This document shows positions 6,455 through 6,840 of a DNA stretch of 6,840 bases, piece after piece; the first letter of the stretch is position 1; the number at the start of each line of letters is the position of its first letter. Position numbers and translations under genes: made by a program. The stretch is from JBNKHH01 sp050290245 (GTDB lineage: Bacteria; Pseudomonadota; Alphaproteobacteria; Rhodobacterales; Rhodobacteraceae): the NCBI GenBank assembly GCA_050290245.1, contig JBNKHH010000065.1, positions 1 through 6,840 on the forward strand, given 5' to 3'. The notes under the pieces were generated by a model. That model was not told the DNA's origin. It saw nothing but the letters and a program-made list of their open reading frames with translations, and did no database searches.

Positions 6455-6481
6455 CACTCGGGCTTGGAGTTGTTCCGAGTG
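6455..6481 (+). terminator. stem-loop just after the second cyclase gene, possible terminator
   Basis: cactcgg (6455-6461) and ccgagtg (6475-6481) form a perfect 7-bp stem with a 13-nt loop, beginning 17 nt after the stop codon. The following bases (ttgctggtctttgg) are only mildly T-rich, so it is a weak terminator candidate; position is the main argument. Confidence 0.35.
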
Positions 6482-6576
6482 TTGCTGGTCTTTGGTGGTT
6501 CTACAACTAATGGAATGGATGGCTCCCGCCACTAGTATCTAGGTGCTGCAGTGCGGTGTCTCGTGACGGAGTAAGA

Positions 6577-6725
6577 ATGTCTCCTTGTGGCACTCAGCAG
6601 ACCCGGCCATCAGAATCCGATTACGTCTGCTATCCGTCACTAACCGGACATAGCAGCATCGAAGTCAGCTTTCGGCCCACAAGCGGACGCTTCGCCTCTG
6701 CCGGCGTCAGGTCCGCTTTTGGCCC
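6577..6725 (+). repeat. 149-bp intergenic repeat, copy 2
   Basis: This is the partner of 2576-2724, in the same orientation and also downstream of a cyclase gene, here 139 bp after the stop. The last 111 bp (6615-6725) are about 93% identical to copy 1; the first 38 bp only about 63%. The internal inverted repeat aagcggac (6681-6688)/gtccgctt (6711-6718) is fully conserved. Read on the minus strand, it gives a small open frame containing SGPKADL, a type of peptide I recall as a common false gene call from such repeats. Confidence 0.85.
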
Positions 6726-6750
6726 CGAGCGGACCTGCATCGAGTGCAGG
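6710..6750. repeat. paired palindromes at the right edge of repeat copy 2
   Basis: ggtccgct (6710-6717) is the exact reverse complement of agcggacc (6728-6735), with a 10-nt loop. Directly after it, cctgca (6734-6739) pairs with tgcagg (6745-6750) over a 5-nt loop. The left arm can also pair with aagcggac at 6681-6688, so the repeat offers two competing hairpins. Copy 1 lacks the second AGCGGAC arm; there the sequence turns into the unrelated inverted repeat at 2718-2783. Confidence 0.7.
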
Positions 6751-6840
6751 CGGTCGGGCTGCGTTGCACGAGATTTTCTCGGGCGAAGGCGAGCTGCGCT
6801 GGCCGCTCGCCTGGGCAACGGATCCGTCGATGTCGGCGCT
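6751..6840. other. GC-rich right edge, no assignable gene
   Basis: Several frames stay open to the window end. The + frame reading ALHEIFSGEGELRWPLAWAT looks somewhat protein-like, but there is no start codon with a binding site and I do not recognise it. A gene ending or starting just outside the window on either strand is possible. Confidence 0.25.

Noticed and set aside
684..6725. Recent tandem duplication of cyclase gene plus repeat, suggested by the constant 4001-bp offset
   Set aside because: The cyclase proteins are only about 60% identical in their best domain and differ in length, while the repeats are about 93% identical in part, so the two did not duplicate together recently.
6630..6818. 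Minus-strand open frame of 62 codons containing SGPKADL
   Set aside because: It runs through the intergenic repeat, has no ribosome binding site, and is of a kind I recall as a false gene call produced by this repeat family.

Overview
The window looks like a stretch of a moderately GC-rich proteobacterial chromosome, most likely an alphaproteobacterium of the Hyphomicrobiales/Rhizobiales type. This rests on two things: paralogous class III cyclases fused to a TolB/FlgO-like domain and TPRs, a family strongly expanded in that group, and intergenic repeats built on GTCCGCT/AGCGGAC cores that I recall as common there. Both points come from memory of families, not from a search.

Layout, all on the + strand. 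(1) 1-150 may be the 3' end of an unrecognised gene. (2) 151-683 has no convincing gene but holds two strong stem-loops and a decayed piece of the intergenic repeat. (3) 684-2561 is a 625-residue membrane adenylate/guanylate cyclase with a TolB-like domain and TPRs. (4) 2562-2916 holds a 149-bp repeat copy, an overlapping 13-bp perfect inverted repeat, and a second palindrome just before the next gene. (5) 2917-3921 is a secreted PhnD-like ABC transporter substrate-binding protein without permease or ATPase genes beside it. (6) 3922-4236 is non-coding with small hairpins. (7) 4237-6438 is a second, 733-residue cyclase/TolB-like/TPR protein, about 60% identical to the first over the cyclase domain and carrying an added C-terminal HEAT-repeat domain. 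(8) 6439-6840 holds a hairpin, the second copy of the 149-bp repeat and further palindromes.

How the genes may work together (inference): each cyclase has an N-terminal cytoplasmic catalytic domain, one membrane segment, and a large C-terminal part that would lie in the periplasm. The protein encoded between them is exported to the periplasm. One testable model is that the orphan binding protein, loaded with a phosphate- or phosphonate-like ligand, signals to one or both cyclases through their periplasmic TPR/HEAT parts and so sets cyclic nucleotide levels. Nothing in the sequence proves this; gene adjacency and compatible topology are the only support. The individual gene families are known. 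The unusual points are the arrangement, the HEAT extension, the differing substrate-pocket residues and the structured repeats.
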